From the NCBI GenBank assembly GCA_035048815.1, contig JAUCBN010000011.1, forward strand, positions 20,724,001 through 20,788,000: DNA of 64,000 bases, written 5' to 3'. Shown piece after piece: positions 34,741 to 48,000 of this stretch; position 1 is the first letter of the stretch; the number at the start of each line of letters is the position of its first letter. The notes beneath the pieces were generated by a model. That model worked only from the letters and a program-made list of their open reading frames with translations, had not been told where the DNA came from and did not search any database. Source of the DNA: Abelmoschus esculentus. Its lineage: Eukaryota > Streptophyta > Magnoliopsida > Malvales > Malvaceae. Position numbers and translations under genes: made by a program.

Positions 34741-35800
34741 ATTATTATATTTTCTTCATAGGACTTACCTACAGCTCAGGGAGTAAATATTAGCTCGGTG
34801 TCAGCTTAGTCAGCTCAAAAGAAGCTAAACGGAAGGCAATGCTAGAAACACAATGAGCCAACTTCAGAATAGCTTGGAAATGCATGGAACACTCCTACAG
34901 TACTTAAAGGATTAAAGGATAGCTCCATGTCAGCTCACAAGTCCAATACGAGCTCAACTGAAGCATAATTCAAAACGAGGCCTTAGGAGATTCGGATCAG
35001 CTCCAAAACACTCCTCACACTAAAAGAGAGTATAAGGAAGCTAATGGACCAGATCACTTTGCTAAAGGCAGCTCGGATTAGCTTATTTTAGCTTCAAACT
35101 TTAGCTAAGTCTTTCAGCTAGATAGCTCAGTTTAATCCAGCTCACTCCCAGCTCGGTTAGCTCACCTCAGCTCTAGCTATCACTCTCAGCTCAACACCCG
35201 AAGGTCACCTATCCTTCACCAAGAATCATGTCTGTCTATCATCCACATTGGGAGCCAAGATCATGGAGGGAAAGCAAGTGGACGCCAAAACAAAGATATA
35301 GCACTTTTCATTGAACAGATTCATGATGGTTCACTTGTTTGCTAATTTCGAGCAGGATAAAAGCATAAATGTGTTTCAGTGTCTTGATGAAAGTTGTTCC
35401 CCTATCTCTTATCTTTTCAACGCATGTTGAATCGCATCAATCCGATATTGGATGCTTGAGATATGGCCAAATTACTAAAGACAATGCAGGCTAGACCGAG
35501 AAGTTACATCTTTTCAAATAGATTTGGAGGGAGACACCATTCAAATAAATGGTTATCCGAATAGTTAAAGGCCATTTCGGCCAAACCTCTTAGAAAACTA
35601 TAAATAGGACTTAAATTCATTTGTAAATCACATCTTTAATTAATACAAAATTACTTTGTGAGTTTACTCTCAAACTTGTTCTTTTTAGAACTATATCGAC
35701 TTATCAAATCTATTATATAGATTTGTGGCATCTCCTATTTTTTCCATCCATACTTAAGATTCTAGGAACTTATTTCCTAAGGGTCTAAGTCCTATACCAC
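34740..35800 (+). mobile_element. Probable plus-strand LTR with AGCT-rich 5' half
   Basis: A TATA box (CTATAAATAGG, 35598-35608) is followed by sequence typical of a retrotransposon leader (..TACAAAATTACTTTGTGAGTTTACTCTC..). The upstream part, 34775-35195, is unusually dense in AGCT words. No second LTR, primer site or ORF is found, so it may be a solo or broken LTR. The boundaries are not defined. Confidence 0.4.
35598..35608 (+). promoter_or_regulatory. TATA box in probable LTR
   Basis: CTATAAATAGG on the plus strand, with a start site expected about 30 bases downstream. Confidence 0.45.
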
Positions 35801-37240
35801 CCTTAAAACATACTATAAGTTGGGTTTATGCTTTCATAGCATAAGTTCTACTTTTGTTACCTTTGAATATTATTTCTTTACCGCCTTATATACATTTCGT
35901 CCTAACCATTTTGTCCATCACCGAAGCCGACTTTTCTAGCCTTCACTATCACCTTTTCCATTTATTTCCCTAACCAAAATATCACCCAACCATTCCTTAC
36001 CAATTACACATATAACATATACTTCCGCAACTCTTTACACTATTTCACCATCTTTTCTTCATCAAACAACAAGGAATGCGTACGAGGATCAAGGCTTGTT
36101 TGCAATCATAGTTGGGACAATCAATGTTTCTCTCTACAACAACAATCGGAGATTTAAGGTTGAATAGCAACTTTAAAAATTCGTCATAAATTGTACAAGT
36201 AAAATTATAAGAAGTAATATATATAGTTAATAAGATTATCGAATTCAAATTCATTTAGAACAAACATATCATAATTTAAAATTATGGATTATTAGTTATA
36301 TATTTTCTTATAATTTTTAATAATTAATATTTTTAATATTTTTTTATAATTTTGAAATGATTTTTTTTGTTGTTGTTGTTGATAAAACTAAATTTATTCT
36401 TTATGTTTCTAATTTTGGAGATTTAAGGTTGAATATTTGTTTTAATGTTTTAAGTTTTGTTATATTGATACAAGAATTAATCAAAAATTAAAAAGATATG
36501 TAAAAGATGAGTATAGGGACGAAAAAATCCCTAAAATATTTAATGGGATTTTCAAAACCATACTCATAAGTATGATATTCGATTGAATAAGTTAAAAAAA
36601 TTCCTTTAGAAATTTGTCATAAATAATACGAGTAAAATTATAAGAGGTAATATACATGACTGGAAAGATTACCGAATCTAATTCCTTTTAGAACAAATGG
36701 ATAAAACTTTATTTGATTTTACAAATTCTATTTTACGATTCAAACTTTATTTGAATTTTTTTAATCTAGTCAAGTTTATGAAATTTAAGTCTAGTTAAAT
36801 CAAGTGTTCGAGTTTCTGTACAAAATTCATAATACATATTGATTCCTATTTTAACAACTTTCAATATACATATACAATATACATCTGTATTTCTTCATAT
36901 TCTATCATACATGATTGACAGACTCGACTCAAACTTGAAAATTAATAAGTAAACTTTTGTATTATTTAGGTTATTCAAATTTTTATTTTATAATTTAAAC
37001 TTTATTCATAAAATTCGAGTATATTTTATAAAATTATGAATTTAGTCAAAATGAGTTGGGTGTTTTTCATATTGAGTCGAATAAATTTTTATCCACTCAT
37101 ACCCGCAAGTGTTGGGACATATTAAACAATACAAAATTGTCCCTGCCTTGCCCTATTACCACCACCAGTAAGAAACTCGGTTGCAAGCGGAAAAACACAA
37201 CACATCCTAGCCTTTTACCAACATAAACCAGTTAAAAACT
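35801..37240. other. AT-rich intergenic DNA
   Basis: No gene recognised. Two stretches (about 36170-36260 and 36595-36690) share AATTCGTCATAAAT..AGTAAAATTATAAGA..GATTACCGAATT and look like old duplicates. Confidence 0.4.
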
Positions 37241-37241
37241 A

Positions 37242-38560
37242 TGATAATCTATGTTAAATGTATAAAAGTACTATATTTTTTAATTTTTTTTCTTAATTAT
37301 CGTTAGACTTAAGATTATATTAGTTGTAAAATTAGACATTCATACATATTTTTATGATTTATTTTGTCCTCATACTTGATTTCATAATTTGGTTAATTTT
37401 ATAAAAAAAATATATTACGAATGTATATTTTTATGTACAAGATCTATTGTCAAAGCAAGTAGAGAAATTGTCTTAGCATTTGAAGATAAATGAGATGACA
37501 GCCAAATTAATGACTAGATAAATTCAACTTATTTTAAGATAATATCAAAAATTGAAGAAAAATTCAATAAAAGTTGAAGTTTCAAAAAGAGATTAAAAGG
37601 AGATTAAATTTAAAGAGTTTTATAAGAAGTTTTTGGAGGAATAAAAATATAATAATAAGAATTATTTAATTCTTTTAGTTTATATTTAATTTCAACATAA
37701 TTTTTTCTTCAACAATAAATTCAATCTAGCTCTCTCCTGTATAAATAGGTCAAGCCATCAAACCTAGAGGCATCATTCGAATTCGAGAAAGAGATGGACA
37801 ACCGACTACTCGAAGTTCTTAATTTTTTTTCTTCTTTGAGTTTGTAATTCAATTCAAAGTTTGTTCATTCTTGATTCTTAATATTGATTGCGAGCGAATT
37901 GGAATAAGATCTTGTGAATTTATTAATTTATTTAATATTGGAAGAGTTAAATTCAAGAAAAGAATGAGTATAGTTTTCATTCAATAAATCAATGGTGAAG
38001 ACTAATTTGGCTTAAGCACAAGTTATGAATTTCAACGGTTAAAAAAGCAAAAGATCGATCATTGTCCACCCTTGTTTTTCACACAATAATATATTATCAA
38101 GACATACACAATCAATAGTGTTTCAAATAAGCAGAAGGAAAAACCATTAAAAAAACATCTCGCTAAACGTTAAAGGTTGTCGCCCAATTGCCCAAGCAAT
38201 TGTTCTGTTCCCAATTACTCAAGCAATCATAGAATTACTCAAACAAGCCAATTGGATTCAATTGTTTTGTTCAATTGAACTAATTACGCACTCAATTACT
38301 ATGATAATCCATCAATTATCATTCATGACTCTTGATAACTCAATTTACTCTCTTATTCAATTACAACTTTCTTTTATGTAATTGTATTTCATTTTAATCC
38401 TTCATTTAAAATCTGATCATTATAATATATTTTTTCTTTTCAATGCAAATAACTGAAATCCAAAAGTAACATCAATCCCTGTAAAAATAATATTTAAACT
38501 ATACTATAATTTATAACGTGTATACTTATACTAATTACGAAGCACTTAAATAATGCAACA
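37242..38560 (+). mobile_element. Probable solo LTR, same family as 10649
   Basis: It starts TGATAATCTATGTTAAATG and ends ..TTAAATAATGCAACA. Internal landmarks shared with 10649-11949 include TCGTTAGACTTAAG/TTGTTAGAATTAAG near the start, then TTGTTCATTCTTGATTCTTA, then AAGAGTTAAATTCA, then AATTTCAACGG. No flanking duplication was recognised. Confidence 0.5.
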
Positions 38561-38974
38561 ATTCACACAAATATAATACAAAATAGGCAAGTAATTGGTT
38601 AATGGAATAGAACTTGATCGTACAATACTACTAGTACAAGAAGTCTGAACAAATGATCGATGGGCGGATAAGTGTAAAACCGTGACACCAAGTTGTGGGG
38701 CGATTTTAGCAACTTCGGCTTAAGAAATCCGTCAAAAATTCTAAATAAAAAAGGAGAGCCTCGCCCTCCATACAGTATTCTACTAATCCCTGCCATGCTG
38801 CACAGGGTCTGGCTTTAATTATCAGAGTTAGGGAGCTGTAAGTTTAAACCTGTCTCCTAGAACTTCCCGGTAACAATACAAATGCTCGGCAACATACTCT
38901 TACAAGTGAAGCGGGCTTTAGAGCATCCCTCAACTAGATTAGACCCCGACTCGTGAATTGAATCGAACTTTCCA
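38561..38974 (-). other. Probable 3' untranslated region and downstream of HIT4
   Basis: The sequence just below the stop codon at 38975 is less AT-rich than the LTR beyond and has no ORF of its own. I saw no clear poly-A signal, so the transcript end is not placed. Confidence 0.4.
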
Positions 38975-39022
38975 TTAGAGAATCTCATGTGCCTTCCCAT
39001 AATACCTGTTGATGAAAGGGGC
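38975..39022 (-). CDS. HIT4: HIT4 terminal exon (15 codons plus stop)
   Basis: Reads APFINRYYGKAHEIL then TAA, after an AG acceptor at 39024-39023 with a strong pyrimidine tract (a run of T) just upstream. It is in phase 0 with the previous exon, whose donor is at 43757-43756. It is 4,735 bp from that exon because of the copia insertion. Without the exon, read-through into the intron would add an unrelated tail (VRFCELV..) after residue 318. Confidence 0.88.
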   Translation of the reverse strand, partial: APFINRYYGKAHEIL

Positions 39023-42000
39023 CTGCAACGCAGAACCGACACAAAAAAAAAAACAGATGCGGAAAGGATAAGTTGCCGGTCATACTGTTATGCTAAACAA
39101 AATGCATTATGCCTCTGCAGCTAGAAATATAAATCTGGGATCTGGCATCCTAGAAGATAACATTCGTCAAGCATGATCAATGGACAGGTGACAAAGTCCC
39201 AGTACAACAGGGATTAGTTTTAGACTTTTAGTTCCCCACCTAGTAACTCTAGGCTTGGGATAGGTTCAGGCGGAGAAGATATAGACACGGTTTCATAATG
39301 AATATCTGAAGTGCTTCAGAGGAAGTATGTAATTCAATTGATTTCGGAGAGAAAACTCCGAACCACTGGGATTGAAATATTAATCCAATCATGTGAGATT
39401 ATATATATAGTATTGGTAGGAATTTGTGTTAGGATCTATTACTTAGAGATAATTTTAGTAGAATTAAAAGTCTTAAGTTAATAGGATTAAAAGCCTAAAG
39501 TAATTAGGACTTCTAATCCTATTCAAAATCTTATTCTAAAGCCTATAAAAAGACATTAGCTTGTGTAAACAAAATCATTCATTCAACAACAGAAAAACAA
39601 TTATGTTTCTTCTTCCGTTTCACAAAAAGCTTAAATTTTCTTTTTTCAACATTATTTTATTTTTCCACAAAGTTGAAAGTTGATTTTCTACATGGTATCA
39701 GTCTAATATCGATCCTAGTCTGAATTCTTAATGGGATTCCTTTCGACAACCTCTGAGATGTTACCCACAACAAAACAAACGGTTGAATTAGAATTTTTTC
39801 AAGCAATTCCAGGTTCGATAGTAACCTGTGAAACAAATTTAGCTCTCGTGGAGGATAAAGGCATACAAAATATTTGTTCTCCTACTGCACTCTTTTCTTC
39901 TAAAGGTACATCAACATGGATCATCGACTCTGGAGCATCTGATCACATGACTGATAACAGAGAATTATTCCTTAATTTTTTAGATTCATCTTCTAAAAGT
40001 TCTATTAAAACAGCTGATGGCTCTTTTTCTCCTATCAAAGGAAGTGGCTCCGTCCTCATTAATGATAACTTGTTGCTTGAAGATGTTCTGTTTGTGCCTA
40101 ATCTTGCCTGCAATCTTATCTCTGTTAGTAAACTCTCCAAGAACTTGAAGTGTTCATTATAGTTTACTGAATCTGGTTGTTTTTTACAGGCAATGAATTC
40201 GAGGAAAATGCTTGGCAATGCTAGCTTACAAAATGGTCTTTATGTCCTTCTTGGTAATCAACCAACTGCCATACCAAATACTTCTTGTTCCTTTACTTCT
40301 TTAGGACAAATTGATAATATAATGTTATGGCATTTTAGGTTAGGGCATCTTAATTTCCATTATCTTGCTAAATTATTCCCTAAATTGTTTGTTAATAAAA
40401 ATTCAAGTTCTTTTAAATGCCATATATGTCCTCTTGCTAAACAGACAAAAACATCTTATTTACCATCTTTCTACAAACCATCTTACCCTTTTTCATTGAT
40501 TCATAGTGATGTTTGGGGTCCTTCTCGAGTGAAGAATGTAACTGGTAGTAGGTGGTTTGTCACTTTCATTGATGACCATAGTAGAATAACTTGGACATAT
40601 TTGTTAAAGGATAAATCTGAAGTAGCCTCTGTTTTTGAGAAATTTTATCATATGATAGAAGCCCAATTTGGATGTAAAATTTAGATATTCAAATCTGATA
40701 ATGAGAGTGAATATTTTACCAAGTCATTGGGAGAATTTTTTAACAAAAAAGGGATTTTGCAAATAAGCACTTGTGTGGATACACCACAACAAAATGGGGT
40801 TGCAGAAAGAAAAAATAGACATTTATTAGAGGTTATTAGGTCTTTGATGTTCACCAGTAACACTCCTAAGTATTTGTGGGGCGAGGCTTTATTAACTGCG
40901 ACCTATCTCATTAATCGAATGCCTAGTAAGGTTTTGCAACATAGAACACCTAGAGCTGTTTTTTTAGAGTGTTACCCAAATTTTAAATCATTGTCATCTA
41001 TTCTTCCATTTAAAGTTTTTGGTTGCACTGTGTTTGTAAAAGATTTTGCTCCCTCTTTGTCAAAACTAGACCCTAGATTTTTGAAGTGTGTCTTGGTAGG
41101 GTATTCTTCACTTAAGAAGGGCTACAAATGTTACCATCCTCCTTCTCAAAAAATTTTTATTTCAATGGATCTCACCTTTTTTGAACATGAACCTTATTTC
41201 CACTCGACTGAAAATCAGGGGGAGAATAGTGATATTTTTCAGCCTCTCAGAAATCAGGTTTATTCTTCAGATTTATTTATCAATAATCTTTTGTCATTTG
41301 AACCTGATAACTCTTCCACTTCTACACCTACAACTCTTCATCCTTCACCTATTGTTACTACTCCTCAATTCTCACCTAAACCTCCCTCACAAACTCCTCA
41401 ACCCTCTAAACAATTGAAAGTTTACACCAGAAAACAGAAAACTATTCCAGAGACTGTTTTGCAATCTGATACTTGCCAAAAATTGGACTTGAGTTCAGTT
41501 GCCAATGAGAATGATGAAGATAATGTTCTAACTGAGATTCCTTCCTCATTACCTGAGGTTGATGATTTACCAATTGCTAAAAGGAAAGGGATAAGAGAAT
41601 GTACAAAGCATCCCATTCAAAGGTATGTTGCTTATGGTAATCTAATGCCATCTTTCAAGGCTTTTACAGCTTGCTTAGATAAAGAACAAATACCTGACAC
41701 TATTGAGGAGGCTCTAAGTGATTCTAAGTGGAGAAGAGCTGTTGAAGAAGAGATTGAAGCACTTGAAAAGAATAATACTTGGACCATTACAGATCTTCCG
41801 CAGGGCAAGAAACCAGTTGGATGCAAGTGGGTGTTCTCCATAAAATACAACTCTGATGGTAGTATACAAAGGTATAAAGCAAGATTGGTAACCAAAGGTT
41901 TTACTCAAACCTATGGAATTGATTATAATGAGACTTTTGCTCCTGTAGCTAAGCTAAATACAATTAGAGTTCTCTTAAGTTTGGCAGTAAACAAAGACTG

Positions 42001-45000
42001 GATGCTGCATCAACTTAACATTAAGAATGCTTTTCTTAATGGAAAATTGGAAGAAGAAGTGTACATGAGAGTACCTTCGGGTTTGAAGTCGATAAAAGGT
42101 GATCAGAAAGTTTGTAGACTTAATAAATCCATCTATGGTTTGAAACAGTCGCCTAGAGCCTGGTTTGACAGATTTACCAAGGTAATTCTGAAAGCTGGAT
42201 ATAAACAATCCTTAGCAGATCACACACTCTTCATTAAGATAACCTCTAACAATAAAAAGGTTATTTTAATAGTGTATGTGGACGACATAATTCTGACAGG
42301 TGATGATGAGGAAGAGATAAGTCACCTGAAAAGGTTATTAAATACAGAGTTTGAAACAAAAGACCTAGGAAAACTCAGATACTTTCTAGGCATGGAGGTT
42401 GCTAGGTCGAGCAAAGGTTTAGTAATAAATCAAAGAAAGTATGTTCTTGATTTACTTAATGAAACTAGGATGCTAGGATGCAAACCGGTTGATACTCCCA
42501 TGGAAGCAGGATTAAAATTTAGTAAAGATGACTCAAGTCATAAAGTTGATAAGGGTAAATTTCAAAGGTTAGTGGGAAAGTTAATTTATTTATCATTAAC
42601 CAGACCAGATATTGCCTTTCCAGTTAATGTTATCAGTCAACACATGACTGATCCAAGGGAGGATCACATGAAAGCTGCAATTAGAATTTTGAGATACTTG
42701 AAAGGGACACCAGGGCACGGACTGCTATTTAAAAAGACTCAAGAAAGTTCTATTCAGATTTTTTCAGATTCAAGCTGGGCAGGTGAACTGACAGAAAGAA
42801 GATCAACTAGTGGTTATTGTTCCTTTGTTTGGGGAAATCTAGTGACTTAGAGAAGTAAGAAACAAACAGTTGTATCTAGAAGCAGCGCTGAAGCAGAATA
42901 TAGGGCTTTAGCATTGGGAATGTGTGAAGGAATTTGGTTATTAAAGCTACTGAAAGAGCTAGATGTGAACCAAGAGGAAAAGTTCGAGATTTTTTGTGAT
43001 AATCAGTCTGCCATACAAATTGCTCGAAATCCAGTTCATCATGATAGGACGAAACATGTAAAGATTGATAGACATTTTATCTCAGAAAAGATTACTAATG
43101 GGACAACTTCTTTATCCTATGTTCCTACAGAAGAACAAGTGGCAGACGTGTTTACAAAAGCATTACCAAAAGCTTCATTCGACAAGTTTCTATTCAAGTT
43201 GGGAATATATAATATATATTCTCCAACTTGAGGGGGAGTGTGAGATTATATATATAGTATTGGTAGGAATTTGAGTTAGGATCTATTACTTAGAGATAAT
43301 TTTAATAGAATTAAAAGTCTTAAGTTAATAGGATTAAAAGCCTAAAGTAATTAGGACTTCTAATCCTATTCAAAGTCTTATTCTAAAGCCTATAAAAAGG
43401 CATTAGCTTGTGTAAGCAAAATCATTCATTCAACAACAGAAAAACAATTATGTTTCTTCTTCCGTTTCACAAAAAGCTTAAATTTTCTTTTTTTTTTCAA
43501 TATTATTTTATTTTTCCACAAAGTTGGAAGTTGATTTTCTACAAATCAAGACTAACAAGTTCTGATAACACCTTGACCACCTATAAAGAAAATCTACTCA
43601 TAACTATAATACAAGTAACTTTATGCATGAGTAATAATTAGTGCTTTTAGAAAAGATAAAAGTTGTTCTATGGCATTATTTTACAAAATAAATAATTAAA
43701 AGTAATTCCTTTTTTCAAAAAAAAGCGTTTATAAAGCACCAACTCGCAAAACCTTACCTTAACATTTGATACATCAGGAGTATCCGGAGATTGAACAGGG
43801 TAGAACTTGTAAAATCTCATGTTCTTAAAAGCTGCTTTAGTTTCCTCACTCATTTCTTGAAGGGCCTTTTTGCGAGCTTCTCTTGCCTATAAGAATGGAA
43901 TTCGACAAATGAAACAACCTATCCACAAATTCATGCTCCCTAATCAAATCAAGAAGCAAAGTTGCCTAAAATAATACCTGTCGATTAGCTTTTTTTGCTT
44001 CACGAACTTTCTCTTTGACAAAATCCTAGAAACCAAAAGCATGTCAGCTTGAACTAGAAGTTGATAATACATAAATCCACAGGATACTGGTAAATCTTCA
44101 AAATCAGCTTTACCTTAAAGGCATCCTTCTGGTCTTTATCTAATTCATCTTCCTCAATCAGTTTATCAGTAAACTCCTGCAGATAGATAGATAGATATAG
44201 TTTAGTATCCAATTCCTATGTAGACAGCATACAACAGCGAAAACATAAAATGGTTGACTTAAGTATAATGCATAAATAACTGATTGTTGGAAAAATTTCA
44301 GTCTACCAGTCCACATAATTCAAACATCACCATAAAGATAATGTTAATTGACCTATAGCATAAATATGATGAAAGAGGGAAGTCTTACATCAAGTTCATC
44401 CAACTCCCAATCAAATTCACAAAAAACCTGCAAGACCAGAAAGGATGTATCAATTTACATGATAATTTGCAGAGTAACGGCCTTAGTTATCCCAATATAA
44501 ATATTTACATGGTGTGTAATCAAGGGTTGCGTGTACACCAAGGATAATACAATCTAGCAAAGCAACTCAGCCCCTCAAAATCAATATACTCTGTTAAGGT
44601 GCAAGGCATATCTCAAGTAAGTTTCCCTTTTGCTTTCAATTCTGTTTCTTTGGAAGATATATTTTCATTAGATGGACAGATCATGATTCAAAAATAAGTG
44701 GATTATGCCCAAAAGTAAAGAAAATTTAAGAGCTAAACTAATGATGTTGAGTGATGCTTGACTACTGTATCATGCAAAGGAAGAAAACTGATACTCCAAC
44801 ATTTACTTTATAAGGATAAAAAATGCATTGGTACATTCGGAAACCACACATTTCACAAGGTTTGGACTTCAGGCCTCCTACTTCTAACTTTTGGGAGCAT
44901 CATATATGCATTCATACGTACAGATGCATGTGTATAGTGTGATTTTTTAGCAATTAACTCTCTGCTTAACTAATGCAAGCACCTATTTTTTCTGACACGA

Positions 45001-48000
45001 ATCTTAAAATGGTGCCTTCAGGCTGCAACTATACTGAATGCAACAGTTTAAAGCATGGTAAGCTCAATCTCTAGGACAATTTTAATATTCATAAAACCAA
45101 GTATAAATCATAATTGTTTTTCTCAGAAAATACAAAAATGTTACCGGCTTTGGTTCTGCAGGAAAAATTATTTGAACCTCAGTACTTTGTTCAAGCTCGT
45201 CTTCCTTCAAAGGCTGATAGAAATCTGTCAATGGAGACAAGCCAAACAACATTGCAATAAATAAGTTTTTTCCCTTCTTTTTATCACAGTTTCTTGTTTG
45301 ACAAGTCATCAGAATATGCAGCAGATATGTGAAGTTAATGCATAATCCAGCAATTTAACATCCAAAGATATCTAGAAAACTCACACGGCAGACAATATTC
45401 ATATTTCTTGAGACGATCTATTTTCATTTGTTTCAAAGCAACCCTGCAGAAAGAATATCAAATACAAAAAGTTAAACCAAAATACAAGCATGCATTCAAC
45501 ACACACATGAAGATAGAATTAGTGTTCACTAGCTTGGTTTTAAAAGGCACGAAGCGCTCCGAAACGCAAAAGGTCCCTAAAGCCGAGGCGAGAGACAGAA
45601 TTGTGTATTAATGTCCGTTTATTAGAAAAATGTGTATTAATGTCCAGTCTCTGTGGATGACCACATATTTCTATTATATTGTTAATTTCAATGAGCTGAA
45701 CCGAAGAATTGGCGCTTCATTTGGTGCATTTTGTATGTATTAGCTTAACAAGCTGATAAAAAGACAAACCTGATTCCAGCACTTAAAACCCCAGCCATAC
45801 ACTAAAATATATGCAAGTGTACATTTAATACATCAAAAAATTTTATAGATACTCAAAAGCATATGTGAGTGTGACCCAAGTTGACATTCTCAAACAAAAA
45901 GCAGATGAAATAAAGATGCTTTAATTGGATGTAAACATGCAAAAGAAACAAATTTAAAGCGGGATGTAGGTGTTGGCACGCAAATTATACCTTCTCTGAG
46001 TGCAGCTTAAGATGAATATTTGAAATTTCAACCTATCAACTTGGTTGTCTCTGTGGAAGAATCAAAATACACAATTACTTCAAAAATTTATTTTAATCAA
46101 TTCAAACAGACTTAATAAAAAGAAAAATAGATAAAATTTAATTATTATCTTGGCTAACTATATAGATGAATTGAATTAAATAACTAAAAGTTTACTTTGT
46201 ATATGATAAAAGAAAAGGATATAAAAGATCAAAATTGGTCACCTATTCTGGAGTGGAATATATGGAACCCAGTCCATTTTCATTTGTTTCATAGGAACAA
46301 TCTCTTCAGCTTCTCTCTGCACTGAGTTAATACCAATCTTATCTGAAGGTGGGAAAGGAGACTCAACCTGCAAAGATACAACATGGTGTAAAGAACTATT
46401 TTCAACAAATCAGTCGCATAAAAGATTAATAATTTCATTAAAATCATAGAAAATAATAAAGAAGAGAAAAAGCAACAAAGATGTGGACATATTAATCATA
46501 AAAGAAAATTAAATGGAAGTAAGCTGGATTTTAACCCTCCAACATTCTAGACTGTACATAAGTTGGTCCACATGAGATATGCAACAATATAGTAACTCTT
46601 TCCATCAAAAGAAAATTTAAATATGTAGAAATGGCCTTTTGTACCGAATAAGATATACGGAAAATGGTCAGTAACATGTATTTTTAGATGGTCTGCGTAA
46701 CAAAATCACATCCTCATGTATAAAGGTCAAGTAAAGAAACCAATTTATCCAAGGGAAAAAGGGCCCAAGTTCTGAAACTCTAATCTTGACATTTGCAACT
46801 TGAAGTAACAACTACACTAAACCATGGGAGGAAAATGTCAAAATCAAATCAGCAAGGAAACCTATGACTTCAGAGCCACTGAGCCACATATCAATACTGT
46901 TGCATAGGCCTTTAACTTAAAAATGGTTAAAGGTGCTATTATCACTCAGCGCACTAATCACAAGGTGAAGGAAGAAGCATCCCATGAATTATTTTAGCAT
47001 TAAAAGCATTTCTTAACAAAGTTAGACATCTTACAGCAACAATGACAGGTATACAAACGACTTTGTTTTCTCCTTTGTAAGGGACCAATTGAGCTGCACA
47101 AATAGAAAATAAATAAAATCAATAGTGTATAATTATTGAACAAAAAGGCAGGCTGGAAGAAATTGAAACTACATGATGCAAGAAAGAAACTTGTGGAAAC
47201 TAAGTTCAAATTAAGAACTTAGGACAAGCATCCTTGCTTTTACAAATTGTCCGTATAAAAGTGCAAAGTATGAGAACCAGGGTTATGAGTATAAGCTACT
47301 TACGCTCCGTACAACCAAAGAGATAAACTTTCTTTCCATATAGTTTCCCCCCCTCTTCAAATGCATCCTGACCAGAAACAGAAAAGTCAAATATTTAGTT
47401 AACTCTACAAGTTCCGCATGATACAAGGAAAACAAGTAGCAACTAGAACTAGAAAATTGAACCCAAAAAAGAACAAGGAGAAATGAGAAAACAAGAAAAA
47501 ACTCTCTTGCAACTCACCTCCAGATTCGAAAAGTTCCAGTTGAATTGGTAAACAGAGTCCAGTTGATCCCACTTCCAAACAACAAAAGGAAAACATATAA
47601 GCCACAGAACTTAAACTCAACTCTAAAACACAAACCAAATAGTCAACATTTGAATGGAAACTCAAAATTCCAACCTCTGTTCCAACAGGAAATGCAGCTT
47701 TCCATAAATCTTCCTGCACAATGCAAATCGACAGTTATCACCAAAACAAATTTAACGAAGAAAAACTTCACCCATTCAATGACCTCAACAAATAATATTT
47801 AAGCTAAGCTTTAGTCTTAGCATAAGAATGCCAAGCTCTTATAATAAATTTCAAATCTAACCAAGGAGTTACCAGAATTAAAAGCTCTAATTTCAGTATG
47901 AAGCAAAGAAAGTCAACAGCGTTAAGAAATTCAGCTTAAAACACCTAATATCAAAACTCCGCATCAATTTAGATTTACGATAAACAAAAACATTAGAGTT

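Larger units (their letters stand above)
39387..43548 (+). mobile_element. Ty1-copia element in HIT4 last intron, TSD AATCA
   Basis: The element is 39392-43543 (4,152 bp), opposite in orientation to HIT4, between AATCA at 39387-39391 and 43544-43548. LTRs are 39392-39692 and 43239-43543, TGTGAGATTA..TTTTCTACA, with about seven substitutions and one small indel between them. The primer site directly follows the left LTR and the polypurine tract AGGGGGAG (43231-43238) directly precedes the right one. The internal frame lacks gag and has three TAG codons, so the element is not autonomous now. Confidence 0.97.

Noticed and set aside
41181..41417. 78-codon ORF inside copia pol
   Set aside because: Out-of-frame shadow of the integrase-RT linker.
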